NCBI GenBank assembly: GCA_963514095.1
Contig: OY741276.1
Span: forward strand, 14,403,959 to 14,467,958
Origin: Eutrigla gurnardus
Lineage: Eukaryota > Chordata > Actinopteri > Perciformes > Triglidae
Direction: 5' to 3'
Length of the DNA stretch: 64,000 nucleotides
Shown here: in pieces, positions 63,217 to 64,000 of the stretch
How the letters are laid out: each line of letters starts with the position of its first letter
Position numbering within the stretch: the stretch's first letter is position 1
Program-made: the position numbers and the translations under genes
Notes under the pieces: generated by a model
Told to the model about the DNA's origin: nothing
The model's input: the letters and a program-made list of their open reading frames with translations, nothing else
Database searches by the model: none

Positions 63217-63780
63217 CATCTCTGCAGACGGTACTGAGGGACCTCGGCTTCTGCGCTCACACAAATCTTGTAGCAGTGAACATGAAAAATACTGTGAGAA
63301 TGGCGGCGAGTGCATGTTCCCCCAAGACAGCGACGAACCATCTTGCATGTAAGTCGCACAATGTGTGTCTGAGCCGAACAAAGCAACAAAGCCTCGTATC
63401 CTCGTGCACATGTTGGTTCGTGTTCAGCGCTGGAATGCACTCTCATGTTTGGTCTTTGTGGTCTGCAGCTGCACGTCCTCGTACAGCGGGCCTCGCTGCA
63501 TGTTCTTCATCGATCACACTCGCACCCTGCCTGAGTTAGAGCAGCTGATTGCCATCAGTTTTGGGGTGGCCATGTTCATCGTCGTCCTGGCAATCATAAT
63601 CTACTGCTTTGCCTATAAGAGGTGGGTACCTGCAGGTTTTCTCCATACAAAGTTGTACTTTTTTAAGAAAATGTATTCCCAGAATAAAAGCATCTAATGC
63701 AGATAACTTCTTTTTATTTTTGCAGGTGTGTAAAATCTGCACCGCTAATAAAATCGGCACCATCCGAGTTGTCAGTGTGA
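62540..63780 (+). CDS. epgn: EGF-family growth factor precursor, probable epigen
   Basis: A membrane-anchored ligand precursor whose EGF module would be shed to activate EGFR/ErbB receptors. Exons are 62540-62573, 62781-62900, 63228-63348, 63469-63621 and 63726-63780, giving 160 residues. An N-terminal signal peptide (AVAVLLLLTTTGQSA) is followed by a Thr/Ser-rich propeptide. The EGF module has spacing C-x7-C-x5-C-x10-C-x-C-x8-C (CSSEHEKYC, CMFPQDSDEPSC, CTSSYSGPRC). A transmembrane helix (LIAISFGVAMFIVVLAIIIY) and a short Lys-containing tail ending SELSV follow. An intron splits the module between Cys4 and Cys5, as in all EGFR ligands. The receptor-binding Arg before Cys6 is present, but the usual Leu five residues after Cys6 is Asp. 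The symbol rests mainly on adjacency to mthfd2l; tgfa or another paralogue is possible. Confidence 0.85.
63155..63214. repeat. (CT)30 microsatellite within the epgn exon 3 pyrimidine tract
   Basis: A pure TC/CT repeat runs to 63214 and is followed by CCCCATCTCTGCAG, the exon 3 acceptor. The repeat forms most of the polypyrimidine tract for that splice site. Confidence 0.95.
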
Positions 63781-64000
63781 CCTCCGATTCAACTCGTTTC
63801 ATCGTCCTCATCTTTTTCATCTTTTTTTTGTTCGTATTTATAAAACATAAACCATAACATTTCATCATAATGTATAATCCACAGTACTGTAAATGACTAA
63901 ACAATTCCGTTTGACATCATATTTATGTTTAACAGGGTCTGATATGAATCACTTCATTGTCCTTGAAATAATTAGAGAGAATTTAAGAGTATTTATTGTA
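63781..64000 (+). other. epgn: epgn 3' untranslated region, start
   Basis: T-rich then AT-rich non-coding sequence follows the TGA stop. No AATAAA was seen before the window ends, so the transcript end is probably outside. An AATAAA at 63683-63688 lies inside the last intron instead. Confidence 0.5.

Overview
The window comes from a ray-finned fish nuclear genome, most likely a percomorph teleost. Genes are split into many exons with GT-AG introns and GC-rich promoter islands. Long CA and GA microsatellites are frequent, and introns carry interspersed repeats of kinds abundant in percomorph fishes. There are no bacterial-type operons, rRNA genes or CRISPR arrays. Only four protein-coding genes can be supported; nearly all other open frames are chance or microsatellite readings.

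Layout, left to right. (1) 1-4.7 kb, plus strand: the 3' half of kcmf1, a zinc-finger E3 ubiquitin ligase. One of its introns has the full signature of a minor-spliceosome (U12) AT-AC intron. (2) 4.7-7.4 kb: intergenic. (3) 46.9-7.4 kb, minus strand: slc20a2, the sodium-phosphate cotransporter PiT2. Ten coding exons sum to 2040 nt (679 aa). A GC-rich first-exon region near 46.1-46.95 kb is joined to the coding part by a leader intron of about 21 kb that is full of simple repeats. (4) 47-52.4 kb: AT-rich intergenic DNA. (5) 52.5-61.1 kb, plus strand: mthfd2l, a mitochondrial folate dehydrogenase/cyclohydrolase (8 coding exons, 348 aa). (6) 62.46-63.8 kb, plus strand: a five-exon EGF-family ligand precursor (160 aa), best called epgn because it lies next to mthfd2l.

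The most striking observation is that slc20a2 has two tandem versions of its ninth coding exon, 618 bp apart. Both are exactly 85 nt, both have good splice sites in the same phase, and they encode 28-residue versions of the same transport-core segment with 20 of 28 residues identical and many synonymous changes. Because 85 is not a multiple of three, including both or neither breaks the frame, so this looks like mutually exclusive splicing of two PiT2 transport cores. A second oddity is a 78-bp GT repeat (sense strand) 13 nt upstream of slc20a2 exon 5, an arrangement like the TG repeat before CFTR exon 9.

The four genes do not form one pathway. Their linkage is still informative: in human, MTHFD2L and EPGN are neighbours on chromosome 4, while KCMF1, MTHFD2, TGFA and SLC20A1 are all on chromosome 2. 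The fish order is therefore compatible with an ancestral linkage group that was duplicated and later split.
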